From Limimaricola hongkongensis DSM 17492 (lineage in GTDB: Bacteria; Pseudomonadota; Alphaproteobacteria; Rhodobacterales; Rhodobacteraceae), in assembly GCF_000600975.2 (NCBI RefSeq), contig NZ_KK088653.1, positions 62,501 through 126,500 on the forward strand: a DNA stretch of 64,000 nucleotides, given 5' to 3'. Below the pieces are notes generated by a model. That model saw only the letters and a list, made by a program, of their open reading frames with translations. It made no database searches and was not told the DNA's origin. Positions 7,169 through 15,574 of the stretch are shown piece after piece (position 1 is the first letter of the stretch; each line of letters opens with the position of its first letter). The translations under genes were made by a program, and so were the position numbers.

Positions 7169-9573
7169 TGACCGCCCCGACACTCCCCCGCGCCACCTAT
7201 CGCCTGCAGCTGCGCGAGGGCGTCGATTTCGACACGGCGCGGCGGCTGGTGCCCTATCTCGCCGGTCTCGGGATCAGCCATCTCTACCTGTCGCCGATCT
7301 TCACCGCCGCTTCGGGCTCGACCCATGGCTACGACGTGACCGACCCGACCGAGATCGACCCCTGCTTGGGCGGGCGCGAAGGGTTCGAGGCGCTGGCGCG
7401 CGACGCCCGTGCCGCGGGTCTTGGCATCATTCTCGACATCGTGCCGAACCACACCGCGTTTCATCTCGAAAATCCGTGGCTGCGCGACGTGCTGCGCCAC
7501 GGGCAATCCTCGCGCCATGCGCGGCATTTCGACATCGACTGGGCCAAGGGGCGCCTGGTGCTGCCGTTTCTCGGCGAGCCGTTCGAGGACATGCTGGAGG
7601 CGGGCGCCTTCCGGCTGGAGGACAGCGACAGCGGCCCGCAGCTCGCGACCGCGCATTTCGCCGTGCCGATGGCGCAGGGCACGCTGCCCTCCGAGGAGAT
7701 GCGCCGCGATCCGCAGGCGATCCGAGACGCCCATGCCGCCCAGCCCTGGCGGCTGACGCATTGGGAATACGAGCGCGACGGCGTCACGCACAGGCGGTTC
7801 TTCAACGTCACCGGGCTGATCGGCATGCGGGTCGAGGACGAGGCGGTGTTCGAGGACATGCACCCGCTGCTGTTCGATCTGCTGGAGCATGATCTGGTGC
7901 AGGGCATAAGGCTCGATCATATCGACGGGCTCGCCGACCCGGCCGCCTATCTGCGCCAGCTGCGGGATCGTGTCGGCGACACTCCGGTCTGGATCGAGAA
8001 GATCCTCACCGGCGACGAAACCGTGCCCGCCTCCTGGCCGATCGAGGGCACCACCGGCTACGAGGCGGCGCGCGCCATTTCGCGCGTGCTCACCGATGCC
8101 GAGGGGCTGGGACGGCTCGACGAGGTCTGGCGCCGCGAAACCGAGCGCGAGGGCAGCTTTCACGACGCGCTCCTGACCGCCAAGCACGAGGTGATCCGCC
8201 AGGAGCTGGCGGCCGAGCTGCACCAGCTCATCGACATGGCGCGGGTGGCCGTGGGCCCCGAGGATGCGCTCGAAATCGGTGACGAGGCGCTGCGCGAGGC
8301 GATCATCGCCCTGCTCGTGGCCTTTCCGCGCTATCGCACCTATTTCGCAAGCGATGAGGCCCCCTCGGACGAGGATCGCGCGCTGATGGACAAGGTCGCC
8401 GCCGAGGCCGGTGAGGGGCTGCGCTCAGACGCGGCGGTGCAGCGCATCGCCGGCTACCTGATCGACCCCGACACGCCCGAGGAACGCGCGCTGCAATGCC
8501 GGTTCCAGCAGGTCACCGGCGCGCTTCTGGCCAAGGCGCATGAGGACACGGCGGGCTTTCGCTGGAACCGCTACATCGCCGCCAACGAGGTCGGCGCCGA
8601 TCCCGATGAACCCACCATGACCGCCGAGGCGCTGTCGGGCTGGCTGCAACGCCGCGCGCCGTCCGAGATGACGCTCACCTCGACGCATGACACCAAGCGG
8701 TCCGAGGATGCGCGGATGCGGCTCGTCGCCATCAGCCATTTGCCCGAGGCCTTTCTCGCGCTGTGGGAGCACAGCGAGGATGTCGACGGCGCGCAAGAGA
8801 TCGATCCGAACCTGCGCTGGTACATCCTGCAGACGCTTCTGGCGATGTGGGAGGAGGGGCGCGGCGACGTCGCCGACAGGCTGGGCCGGCACGTCGAAAA
8901 GGCGATGCGCGAGGCCAAGGAGGTCACCACCTGGACCCATCAAAACGCCGAGGCCGAAGCCGCGGCGCAGCGCTTTGCCGCCGCGCTCGCCGCAAGCTGG
9001 GGCGCGGAACTGCCCGCGGGGGCGGCGCAGCTCATGGCCCGGGGAGAGGCGCTGTCGCTGGCGCAGGCGGGGCTGAAGCTGGTGATGCCGGGCGTGCCGG
9101 ACATCTATCAGGGCACCGAGGTGGGGGCGTTCCAGCTCACCGATCCCGACAACCGCATGGCCGTCGATTTCCGCGCCATCGCCCGGTTGGCCACGCGCGG
9201 CGCGCCCGATTGCTTCGCGGGGGAGGTGTCGCTGGACGAGATCCCCGGCGCCGCCGATCCCGACATCGCGTCGCCCGACGGCGCGCCCGATCTCGACAGC
9301 TTCGCGGGCCGCAAGGCGCGGCTGATCTGCGCGGGGCTGTCGCTGCGCCGCCAGCGTCCGGGGTTCTTCGAAACCGCCGAGACGCGCGTCGAAGCCCCGG
9401 CCGGGGGGCAGCTTCTGCTGATCCGCGAGGGCGCCGAGGGTCGGCTGGAACTGCGCATCGACCGGCAGGGCCACCCGCTGTCCGACGCCCCGGAGGGTGA
9501 CCCGGTCTGGCCACGTCACGAGGCCGACCGCGATGCGCCGCTGCGTCTCGACTGGGTGCCGTCCGTCGGCTGA
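7168..9573 (+). CDS. treY: Malto-oligosyltrehalose synthase TreY
   Basis: 801 residues, GH13. It isomerises the reducing-end alpha-1,4 bond of maltodextrin to alpha-1,1, giving the TreZ substrate. Signatures: HLYLSPIFTAASGSTHGYDV near 38-57, VPNHTAFH (92-99), nucleophile Asp250 in GIRLDHIDGL, Glu277 in VWIEKIL and the distal STHDTKRSED. The large insert in the C-terminal half is typical of TreY. Length matches the family (700-900). The ATG overlaps the treZ stop by one base. glgX follows after 186 bp without an obvious terminator. Confidence 0.95.
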   Translation: MTAPTLPRATYRLQLREGVDFDTARRLVPYLAGLGISHLYLSPIFTAASGSTHGYDVTDPTEIDPCLGGREGFEALARDARAAGLGIILDIVPNHTAFHLENPWLRDVLRHGQSSRHARHFDIDWAKGRLVLPFLGEPFEDMLEAGAFRLEDSDSGPQLATAHFAVPMAQGTLPSEEMRRDPQAIRDAHAAQPWRLTHWEYERDGVTHRRFFNVTGLIGMRVEDEAVFEDMHPLLFDLLEHDLVQGIRLDHIDGLADPAAYLRQLRDRVGDTPVWIEKILTGDETVPASWPIEGTTGYEAARAISRVLTDAEGLGRLDEVWRRETEREGSFHDALLTAKHEVIRQELAAELHQLIDMARVAVGPEDALEIGDEALREAIIALLVAFPRYRTYFASDEAPSDEDRALMDKVAAEAGEGLRSDAAVQRIAGYLIDPDTPEERALQCRFQQVTGALLAKAHEDTAGFRWNRYIAANEVGADPDEPTMTAEALSGWLQRRAPSEMTLTSTHDTKRSEDARMRLVAISHLPEAFLALWEHSEDVDGAQEIDPNLRWYILQTLLAMWEEGRGDVADRLGRHVEKAMREAKEVTTWTHQNAEAEAAAQRFAAALAASWGAELPAGAAQLMARGEALSLAQAGLKLVMPGVPDIYQGTEVGAFQLTDPDNRMAVDFRAIARLATRGAPDCFAGEVSLDEIPGAADPDIASPDGAPDLDSFAGRKARLICAGLSLRRQRPGFFETAETRVEAPAGGQLLLIREGAEGRLELRIDRQGHPLSDAPEGDPVWPRHEADRDAPLRLDWVPSVG

Positions 9574-9759
9574 ACGGCCCGGGTCGGCCGGTCGGGTGGA
9601 ACCCCGGCCCGGCTGCGGCGTTCGGGCATGAGCCTCCAAATCCCGTGCAGGGGCCAATGCCTGTGCCCGCATCCCGATTTTCATCCCTCCGGCGCGCTTC
9701 CCCGCGCCGGTCATCCGCGCCGTCCTGATCGGACGCCGCCACGGAGTTCAGACAACTTG

Positions 9760-11907
9760 ATGGCCAAGGACATCCAACCGAACCTGCCCGCCTTCGACAT
9801 CGCCGCCTCGCGCTCGGACGCGCTGGGCGCGAATTACGACGGCTACGGCACCAATTTCGCGCTGTGGTCCGACAACGCGACGGCTGTGCAGCTCTGCCTT
9901 TTCGATGACGAAGGCCGCGAGCAGATCGCCTGCCTCGACATGCCCCGCATGGAGGGCGGCATCTGGCACGGCTACCTGCCCGATATCGGCCCCGGGCAGG
10001 TCTATGGCTACCGCGTCCACGGGCCTTGGGCGCCCGAGGAGGGCCACCGCTTCAACCCCAACAAGCTGCTGCTCGACCCCTATGCCTGCGAGATCAAGGG
10101 CGATCTCGAATGGGACCCGGCGCTGTTCGGCTATACCCAGCCGGGCGACGACACCGAAGGCCCCGACCCGCGCGACAGCGCACCCTTCGTCCCCAAGGGC
10201 GTCGTGGTCGATACCGAGTTCGACTGGGAGGCGGATTCGGCCCTGCGCCGCCGCTGGCAGAACGGGTTGATCTACGAAACCCACGTGAAGGGCGCGACCA
10301 TGCGCCATCCCGACGTGCCGGAAGAAGATCGCGGCACCTTCGAGGGCCTCGCCTCGGACGCCTTCATCGACCACCTGACCCGCATCGGCGCCAGCGCGGT
10401 CGAGCTGCTGCCGATCCACGCTTTTGCCAATGACGGGCATCTCGCGGATAAGGGGCTGTCGAATTACTGGGGCTACAACACGCTCTCGTTCTTCGCGCCG
10501 CACAAGCCCTATCTCAAGTCGGGCTTCTACCGCGAGGTGAAGCAGGCGGTGAAGAAGTTCCACGCCGCCGGTCTCGAGGTGATCCTCGACGTGGTCTACA
10601 ACCACACCTGCGAAGGCAACGAGATGGGCCCGACGCTGTCGTTCCGCGGCATCGACAACGCCTCCTATTACCTGCTGTCGCCCGACAACAAACGCCACAG
10701 CTACGACACCACCGGCACCGGCAACACGCTCAACGTCGAGCATCCGATGGTGCTGCGCATGGTGCTCGACAGCCTGCGCTACTGGGTGCAGGTGATGCAT
10801 GTCGACGGCTTCCGCTTCGATCTCGCCTCGACGCTGGGCCGCGAGGCGCTGGGCTTCGAGCGCGAGGGCTCGTTCTTCGCCGCGATCCGGCAGGACCCGG
10901 TGCTCTCCACCGTGAAGCTGATCGCCGAGCCATGGGACATCGGTGACGGCGGCTATCAGGTCGGCGGGTTTCCGTGGCCGTTCCGCGAGTGGAACGACAA
11001 GGCGCGCGACGACACCCGCGCCTTCTGGCGCCGCGACAAGGGGCTCGTGCCCGCGATGGCCGAACGGTTGACCGGCTCGCCGGTGCAGTTCAACCACAGC
11101 CACCGCCCCGCGACCTCCTCGATCAATTTCCTCGCCGCGCATGACGGCTTCACGCTGTGGGACACGGTGTCCTACAACGACAAGCACAACGAGGCGAATG
11201 GCGAGGACGGCAAGGACGGCCATTCCAACAACCTGTCCGACAACATGGGCGTCGAGGGGCCGACCGACGACGAGACCGTCACCGAAAGCCGGGTGCGGCG
11301 GGTCAAGGCGATGCTCGGCACGCTGCTGATGAGCCAGGGCGTGCCGATGCTGCTCGCCGGCGACGATTTCGGCCAGAGCCAGGGCGGCAACAACAACGCC
11401 TATTGCCAGGACAACGAGACCACCTGGCTCGACTGGGAAAACGGGCGCGAGGAGATCACCCGCGCGGTGGCCGACCTCATGGCCTTCCGCAAGGCCGAGG
11501 GCGGTCTCGCGCGGCTGCGCTTCGCCCGCGCGCCCGAGGACGCGCCCGATGGCGGTCCCACCGTGACATGGCGCCACCCGGAAGGCCGGGCCATGGAGCC
11601 GGGCGATTGGGAGAACCCCGATCTCGACTGCTTCGGGATGCGGCTGGTGCCTCATGCCGAGGGGCGCGAGGTGCTCGTCGTGCTGAACTCGGGCGACAAT
11701 TGCGAATTCAAGCTGCCCAAGGGCGGCTGGCGCCGCGCCATCGACACCACGCTCGACCCGGTGCGCTGTGATCTGCCCGAGCAGGGTCTTGTCGGTGTAG
11801 GCTGGCAGTCGGTCGTGGTCTGGGTGCCGGACCCGGAAGCCGGGGTGGACAAAGAGGCCCCCGCAGCCGGTGAGGCGGCATCGCAGGCAGCGGAGGACGA
11901 CGCCTGA
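9760..11907 (+). CDS. glgX: Glycogen debranching enzyme GlgX
   Basis: 715 residues, GH13 isoamylase type. It cleaves alpha-1,6 branches of glycogen and limit dextrins, yielding linear maltodextrins for TreY. A CBM48-like N-terminal domain (about 20-130) precedes the barrel: VVYNHTCEGN (278-287), nucleophile Asp354 in VDGFRFDLAS, Glu390 in LIAEPWDIG and Asp462 in AAHDGFTL. The start at MAKDIQPN gives a normal N-terminus; the Shine-Dalgarno (GGAG near 9743) is somewhat distant, so TTG at 9757 or the ATG at 9628 are alternatives. It is last in the trehalose operon, with a strong terminator 33 bp after the stop. Confidence 0.94.
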   Translation: MAKDIQPNLPAFDIAASRSDALGANYDGYGTNFALWSDNATAVQLCLFDDEGREQIACLDMPRMEGGIWHGYLPDIGPGQVYGYRVHGPWAPEEGHRFNPNKLLLDPYACEIKGDLEWDPALFGYTQPGDDTEGPDPRDSAPFVPKGVVVDTEFDWEADSALRRRWQNGLIYETHVKGATMRHPDVPEEDRGTFEGLASDAFIDHLTRIGASAVELLPIHAFANDGHLADKGLSNYWGYNTLSFFAPHKPYLKSGFYREVKQAVKKFHAAGLEVILDVVYNHTCEGNEMGPTLSFRGIDNASYYLLSPDNKRHSYDTTGTGNTLNVEHPMVLRMVLDSLRYWVQVMHVDGFRFDLASTLGREALGFEREGSFFAAIRQDPVLSTVKLIAEPWDIGDGGYQVGGFPWPFREWNDKARDDTRAFWRRDKGLVPAMAERLTGSPVQFNHSHRPATSSINFLAAHDGFTLWDTVSYNDKHNEANGEDGKDGHSNNLSDNMGVEGPTDDETVTESRVRRVKAMLGTLLMSQGVPMLLAGDDFGQSQGGNNNAYCQDNETTWLDWENGREEITRAVADLMAFRKAEGGLARLRFARAPEDAPDGGPTVTWRHPEGRAMEPGDWENPDLDCFGMRLVPHAEGREVLVVLNSGDNCEFKLPKGGWRRAIDTTLDPVRCDLPEQGLVGVGWQSVVVWVPDPEAGVDKEAPAAGEAASQAAEDDA

Positions 11908-11940
11908 GGCGTGCCGGGCCACGCATCGACTTCAAAGAAC

Positions 11941-11973
11941 AAGGCCCCCGCATCGTCCGATGCGGGGGCCTTT
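11941..11973 (+). terminator. Rho-independent terminator after glgX
   Basis: Inverted repeat AAGGCCCCCGCATCG / CGATGCGGGGGCCTTT with a short loop and short T-run. It lies between glgX and the facing reductase gene and could serve both. Confidence 0.85.
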
Positions 11974-12005
11974 GCGTTCAGGAGGGGGCGCCCGGCGGAC
12001 ACGTT

Positions 12006-13310
12006 TCAGCCCATCACCTCCTCGGATGTCGAGGGGTGCACCCCCAGCGCCCGTCGCATCGTGTCGCGGTCGGGGCGATGCAACAGCATCTGCGCGGCCC
12101 ATGCGATCGCTTCATGCGCGCCCTCGGCCACCAGCGAAACCGAGGTGACGGCGCTCTCCGATCCGCCCAGACCGTAATAATCCTGCGATGCGTCGGCGCG
12201 CAGCGCCGCCGAAAGCGGGGACAGCGTCTTTTGCTCGAAGATCGCCGCCTCCGAAGGCTGGCCGACCTCGGCCACGGGCGGCAGCACGAAGGCCGTGGTC
12301 GCCACGTGGCGCAGATCGACCGGCGGGCGGTGCGTGCCGAAAAGCTGCCGCGCCAGCGTCTCGCCATCGCCCGACGCCACCGGCGTCAGCGGCAGCCGGT
12401 CGGCGCAGTCGCCGACCGCGTGCAGGCCGGGCAGGGAGGTCTCGAACCGTTCGTCGATCTTCAGCACGCCCTTGTCGGTGGCCGCCACGCGCTCCGCGAG
12501 CCCGCCCAACGCCTCGAGGTTCGGCGCGCGCCCCGTGGCGGCCACGACCTTCTCGACGGCGAGCGACGTGTCGGCGTCAAGCACCAGCTCCAACCCGTCA
12601 TCCGTCTCGCGCACCGCCTCGGGCGTGCAGCCGGTGACGATGCGGATGCCCTGCGCGGCCATGTTCGCCTGTCCCACCTTCGCGGCGGCCTCCGAAAATT
12701 CGGTCAGCACCCGGTCGGTGTCGGTCACCAGCGTCACCCGCACGCCCAAGGCCGCATGGATCGCCGCCATTTCGCAGCCGATATAGCCACCGCCGATGAT
12801 CGCCATGGAGCGCGGCAGCGCGGTCCAGTTCAGCACCGCGTCGCTGTCGCAGGCGAGATGCGCCCCCTCCATGTCGGGCTTCACCGGCCGGCCCCCGGTG
12901 GCCAGCACGACGCGCGGCGCGCGCAGCCTGCGCCCCGAAATCGTGACCTCGCCCGGCGCGGTCAACTCGGCCACGTCCTCGATCAGCGTCACGCCCGCCT
13001 CTCCCAGCTTGTCGCGATAGCTTTGCCGGATCGCTGCCAGCTTGTCGCCCCGCCGCGCGCAGAGCCGCTCCATGTCGACCGGCGGCGTGGCCCCGAGCAG
13101 CCCGGCGCGCGTCAGCCCCGATCCGCGGTGCAGCGCGTCGGCGACGGTCCAGAGCATCTTTTTCGGCACGCAGCCGCGATTGACGCAGGTGCCGCCCAGC
13201 TCGGCCCGCTCGATCAGGGCGATCTTGCGCCCCAGCCCCGCCGCGTGCCGCGCGAAGGACAGCCCCGCCGATCCTCCGCCGATGACGATCGCGTCGTACT
13301 CCGTATCCAT
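12006..13310 (-). CDS. gor: Glutathione-disulfide reductase-like flavoenzyme
   Basis: 434 residues, class I pyridine-nucleotide-disulfide oxidoreductase. FAD motif GGGSAG (11-16), redox-active pair Cys42/Cys47 in GGTCVNRGCVPKK, central NAD(P) motif IIGGGYIG, second FAD segment LHAVGDC, and a C-terminal HPSTSEE whose His acts as base in glutathione reductase. The cysteine spacing and C-terminus favour glutathione reductase over lipoamide dehydrogenase or mercuric reductase. It would use NADPH to reduce GSSG in the cytoplasm. AAGGAG lies just upstream of MDTEYDAIVIGG. Divergent from the neighbouring SDR gene. Confidence 0.87.
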   Translation of the reverse strand: MDTEYDAIVIGGGSAGLSFARHAAGLGRKIALIERAELGGTCVNRGCVPKKMLWTVADALHRGSGLTRAGLLGATPPVDMERLCARRGDKLAAIRQSYRDKLGEAGVTLIEDVAELTAPGEVTISGRRLRAPRVVLATGGRPVKPDMEGAHLACDSDAVLNWTALPRSMAIIGGGYIGCEMAAIHAALGVRVTLVTDTDRVLTEFSEAAAKVGQANMAAQGIRIVTGCTPEAVRETDDGLELVLDADTSLAVEKVVAATGRAPNLEALGGLAERVAATDKGVLKIDERFETSLPGLHAVGDCADRLPLTPVASGDGETLARQLFGTHRPPVDLRHVATTAFVLPPVAEVGQPSEAAIFEQKTLSPLSAALRADASQDYYGLGGSESAVTSVSLVAEGAHEAIAWAAQMLLHRPDRDTMRRALGVHPSTSEEVMG

Positions 13311-13488
13311 GGGCGTCTCCTTGCGCTGGCGGTTCACGGGGCAACCGGGGGCGCGCTGGACCGGTTCCGCGCGCCCGCCTCATGGCCGGGGCGGCGGATC
13401 GTCGCTGTCACGGAGCGTACGGGGCCGGAACCGGGCGGCGGCGGTCCCGTTGACGCGGGAACCGACGGTGCGAACAGGGAGAAACCCC

Positions 13489-14343
13489 ATGACCGACAAG
13501 ACCGACATGCCCGCCCAATCCCAGGATCACATGCCCGGCAACGAGCACGAAATGCAGCCCGCCCCGGACTACACCCCGCGCCATCCCGGCGTCGGCAAGC
13601 TCAAGGGCAAGGTGGCGCTCGTCACGGGGGGCGACAGCGGCATCGGCCGCGCCGTGTCGGTGCTGTTCGCGCGCGAAGGCGCGAAGCTCGCCATCGCCTA
13701 TCTCGAAGAGGATCGCGACGCCGAGGAGACCAGGCGCCTGGTCGAGGCGGAGGGCTCGGAGGCGCTGCTCATCCGGGGCGATCTGGGGCAGAAGGCGCAT
13801 TGCGAGGCGGCGGTCGCCAAGACCGTGGAGCGCTATGGCCAGCTCGACGTGCTGATCGTCAACGCCGCGCAGCAATGGCTCGATGACGGGCTCGAGGACA
13901 TCTCCGAAGACCGGCTGCGCCGCACGGTCGACAGCAACATCATGCACCCGATGTTCGTCACGCAGGCGGCGCTGCCGCATCTGAAGGAGGGCGACGCGGT
14001 GGTCTACACGACCTCGGTGAACGCCTTCAAAGGCAATGCCGGGCTCGTCACCTATTCGACCACGCGCGGGGCGACCCTGGCGCTGTCGCGCTCCATGTCC
14101 TCGGCGCTGGCCGAGAAGGGCATCCGCGTCAACGCCGTGGCGCCGGGCCCGATCTGGACGCCGTTCATCCCCGGCTCGATGCCGCCTGAGATGGTCGAGG
14201 GCTTCGGGACCAACACGCCTCTGGGTCGGCCCGGCCAGCCCTGGGAGGTGGCGACGGCCTATCTGTTTCTCGCCTCGTCGGATGGCAGCTATTTCACCGG
14301 CCAGACGCTGCATCCCAATGGCGGCAAGATCGTCGGCGCCTGA
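13489..14343 (+). CDS. YhdF/YghA-type stress SDR with Lys-to-Arg change in the active site
   Basis: 284 residues. The N-terminal tail with 'MPGNEHEMQPAPDY' and then GKLKGKVALVTGGDSGIGRA marks the YhdF/YdaD/YghA group of general-stress, glucose/alditol-type dehydrogenases. NAD site TGGDSGIG near 46-53; Ser176, Tyr189. The motif normally YxxxK reads Y-S-T-T-R, so the catalytic lysine position (193) is arginine; the codon is CGC. 'APGPIWTPFIPG' and the C-terminal 'TGQTLHPNGG' are family hallmarks. Activity may be reduced or altered. Divergent from the gor-like gene; a terminator follows at 14354. Confidence 0.85.
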   Translation: MTDKTDMPAQSQDHMPGNEHEMQPAPDYTPRHPGVGKLKGKVALVTGGDSGIGRAVSVLFAREGAKLAIAYLEEDRDAEETRRLVEAEGSEALLIRGDLGQKAHCEAAVAKTVERYGQLDVLIVNAAQQWLDDGLEDISEDRLRRTVDSNIMHPMFVTQAALPHLKEGDAVVYTTSVNAFKGNAGLVTYSTTRGATLALSRSMSSALAEKGIRVNAVAPGPIWTPFIPGSMPPEMVEGFGTNTPLGRPGQPWEVATAYLFLASSDGSYFTGQTLHPNGGKIVGA

Positions 14344-14353
14344 ACATCGCCGC

Positions 14354-14376
14354 AAGGGGGCAATTGGCCCCCTTTT
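14354..14376. terminator. Bidirectional hairpin terminator between SDR gene and mipZ
   Basis: AAGGGGGC-AATT-G-GCCCCCTT style inverted repeat with TTTT on the plus side. It lies 10 bp after the SDR stop and 10 bp after the facing mipZ stop, so it likely ends both transcripts. Confidence 0.75.
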
Positions 14377-14386
14377 CATCGCTGGA

Positions 14387-15196
14387 TCAGAAATCCACCT
14401 CGACGCCCGGCAGGTCGAGCGCGCGCATCAGGTCGCGCAGCTCCTGCCGGGCCGCGACGTTGGAGATGTTGAGATTGCTCACGCCCACGTCGCGCAGGTC
14501 CAGAAGCGTCAGCCCGCGCGGAAACAGCTCGCGGAAGATCACCCGTTCGTTGAAGCCCGGCGCCGGGCGAAAGCCGATCCGCTCGGACAGCCGGTTGAGC
14601 GCGCTTTCCATCCGCTGCTTGTTGACCATCTGCTGCGCGCCGAGCCGGTTGCGCAGCACCACCCAGTCGATCGGGTCAAGCCCGGCCTGCGCGCGCAGCT
14701 GCCGCGCGCTCCAGACCATTTCGGAATAGACCGAGGGGCCGAGGATCGTTTCGCCGTCATTGTCGATCTTCGCCAGCAGGTCGAAGTCGATGAAGCTGTC
14801 ATTGAGCGGCGTGACCAGCGTGTCGGCCAGCGAATGCGCCACCTGGCTGAGCCGTGTGTGGCTGCCGGGGCAGTCGATCAGGATGAAATCGCTGTCATCC
14901 TCGAGCTGGGCGACGGCGGCCGACAGCCGGTGATCGGAGAGGTTCTCGCCGGGCTGCAGCGTGCTCGCGTCGATGTCGGGCAGCGCGACATGCGCGGGCG
15001 TGGGCAGAGACAGCTCGGCGCGTTCACAGTAGCGGCGGCGGTTCTCGATGTAGCGGCCGAGCGATTTCTGCCGCAGGTCGAGGTCGAGCGTGCCGATCTT
15101 GTGGCCCATCCGCGCCAGCGCGGTGGCGACATGCATCGCCACGGTGGATTTGCCCGCTCCGCCCTTCTCGTTGCCGACGACGATGATATGCGCCAC
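14387..15196 (-). CDS. mipZ: MipZ, ParA-family division-plane ATPase
   Basis: 269 residues starting at GTG (15196), with GGAGGGG upstream. Deviant Walker A NEKGGAGKST (9-18) and LDLDLRQKSLGRYIENR match Caulobacter MipZ closely, as do 'TPLNDSFIDFDLL', 'DWVVLRNRL' and 'FRELFPRGLTLLDL'. In alphaproteobacteria MipZ forms a gradient from the poles by binding ParB near the origin and inhibits FtsZ assembly except at mid-cell. Length matches (274 in Caulobacter). The similar segments go well beyond the generic ParA fold, so the name is secure. It is a single gene, divergent from the helicase across a 378-bp spacer. Confidence 0.93.
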   Translation of the reverse strand: MAHIIVVGNEKGGAGKSTVAMHVATALARMGHKIGTLDLDLRQKSLGRYIENRRRYCERAELSLPTPAHVALPDIDASTLQPGENLSDHRLSAAVAQLEDDSDFILIDCPGSHTRLSQVAHSLADTLVTPLNDSFIDFDLLAKIDNDGETILGPSVYSEMVWSARQLRAQAGLDPIDWVVLRNRLGAQQMVNKQRMESALNRLSERIGFRPAPGFNERVIFRELFPRGLTLLDLRDVGVSNLNISNVAARQELRDLMRALDLPGVEVDF

Positions 15197-15574
15197 GTGT
15201 TCCGTCCCCTCCGGCCGCAAGAGGCCGTATCCGCATCGCTTTCCGGGGTAGGGGATGGCGCGGGACCGCGCAAGTCCCGTGGCCGTGGAAGGGGCCGCAC
15301 CCATTGACTTGTGCGGCTTTCGGGTCCATCTGCGCCTGAGACCCGAAAGCGCATGGCCCGCGTGAGCAGCCGCGCCGCCCCCGCAGGATCTGCGCTGGCG
15401 CCCGCACCGCCTCGGATCTTCCGGTTCCCATTTCACGCAAGGGGCCGCGTCCTGTCGGCGCGTGGGCATTCGGCCCCGCGTGAGCGCAAGGGCGCAACCC
15501 GACCGCCAGCCCGCATGCGCGGGTCCGGCGCCCCATGCCGCGACGCGCCCGGCGCGCCGCTTACAAGGATGCAC
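15197..15574. promoter_or_regulatory. Divergent mipZ/helicase spacer with a 10-bp hairpin
   Basis: This 378-bp gene-free spacer must hold promoters for both flanking genes. A possible -35 TTGACT lies at 15304-15309. Just after it is a perfect 10-bp inverted repeat, CTTTCGGGTC (15317-15326) and GACCCGAAAG (15340-15349), with a 13-nt loop. If transcription starts near the TTGACT, the helicase mRNA has a leader of over 200 nt carrying this hairpin. DEAD-box helicase mRNAs often have long regulated leaders; whether this one is regulated is inference. I see no conserved riboswitch. Confidence 0.4.

Noticed and set aside
5450..7183. 577-codon minus-strand frame opposite treZ
   Set aside because: A shadow of treZ codon bias in GC-rich DNA; no recognisable domain.
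9748..11922. 724-codon minus-strand frame opposite glgX
   Set aside because: A shadow frame; GlgX has all catalytic residues on the plus strand.
12036..13886. 616-codon plus-strand frame opposite the gor-like gene
   Set aside because: Antisense to a well-supported flavoenzyme and rich in Arg/His; no family resemblance.
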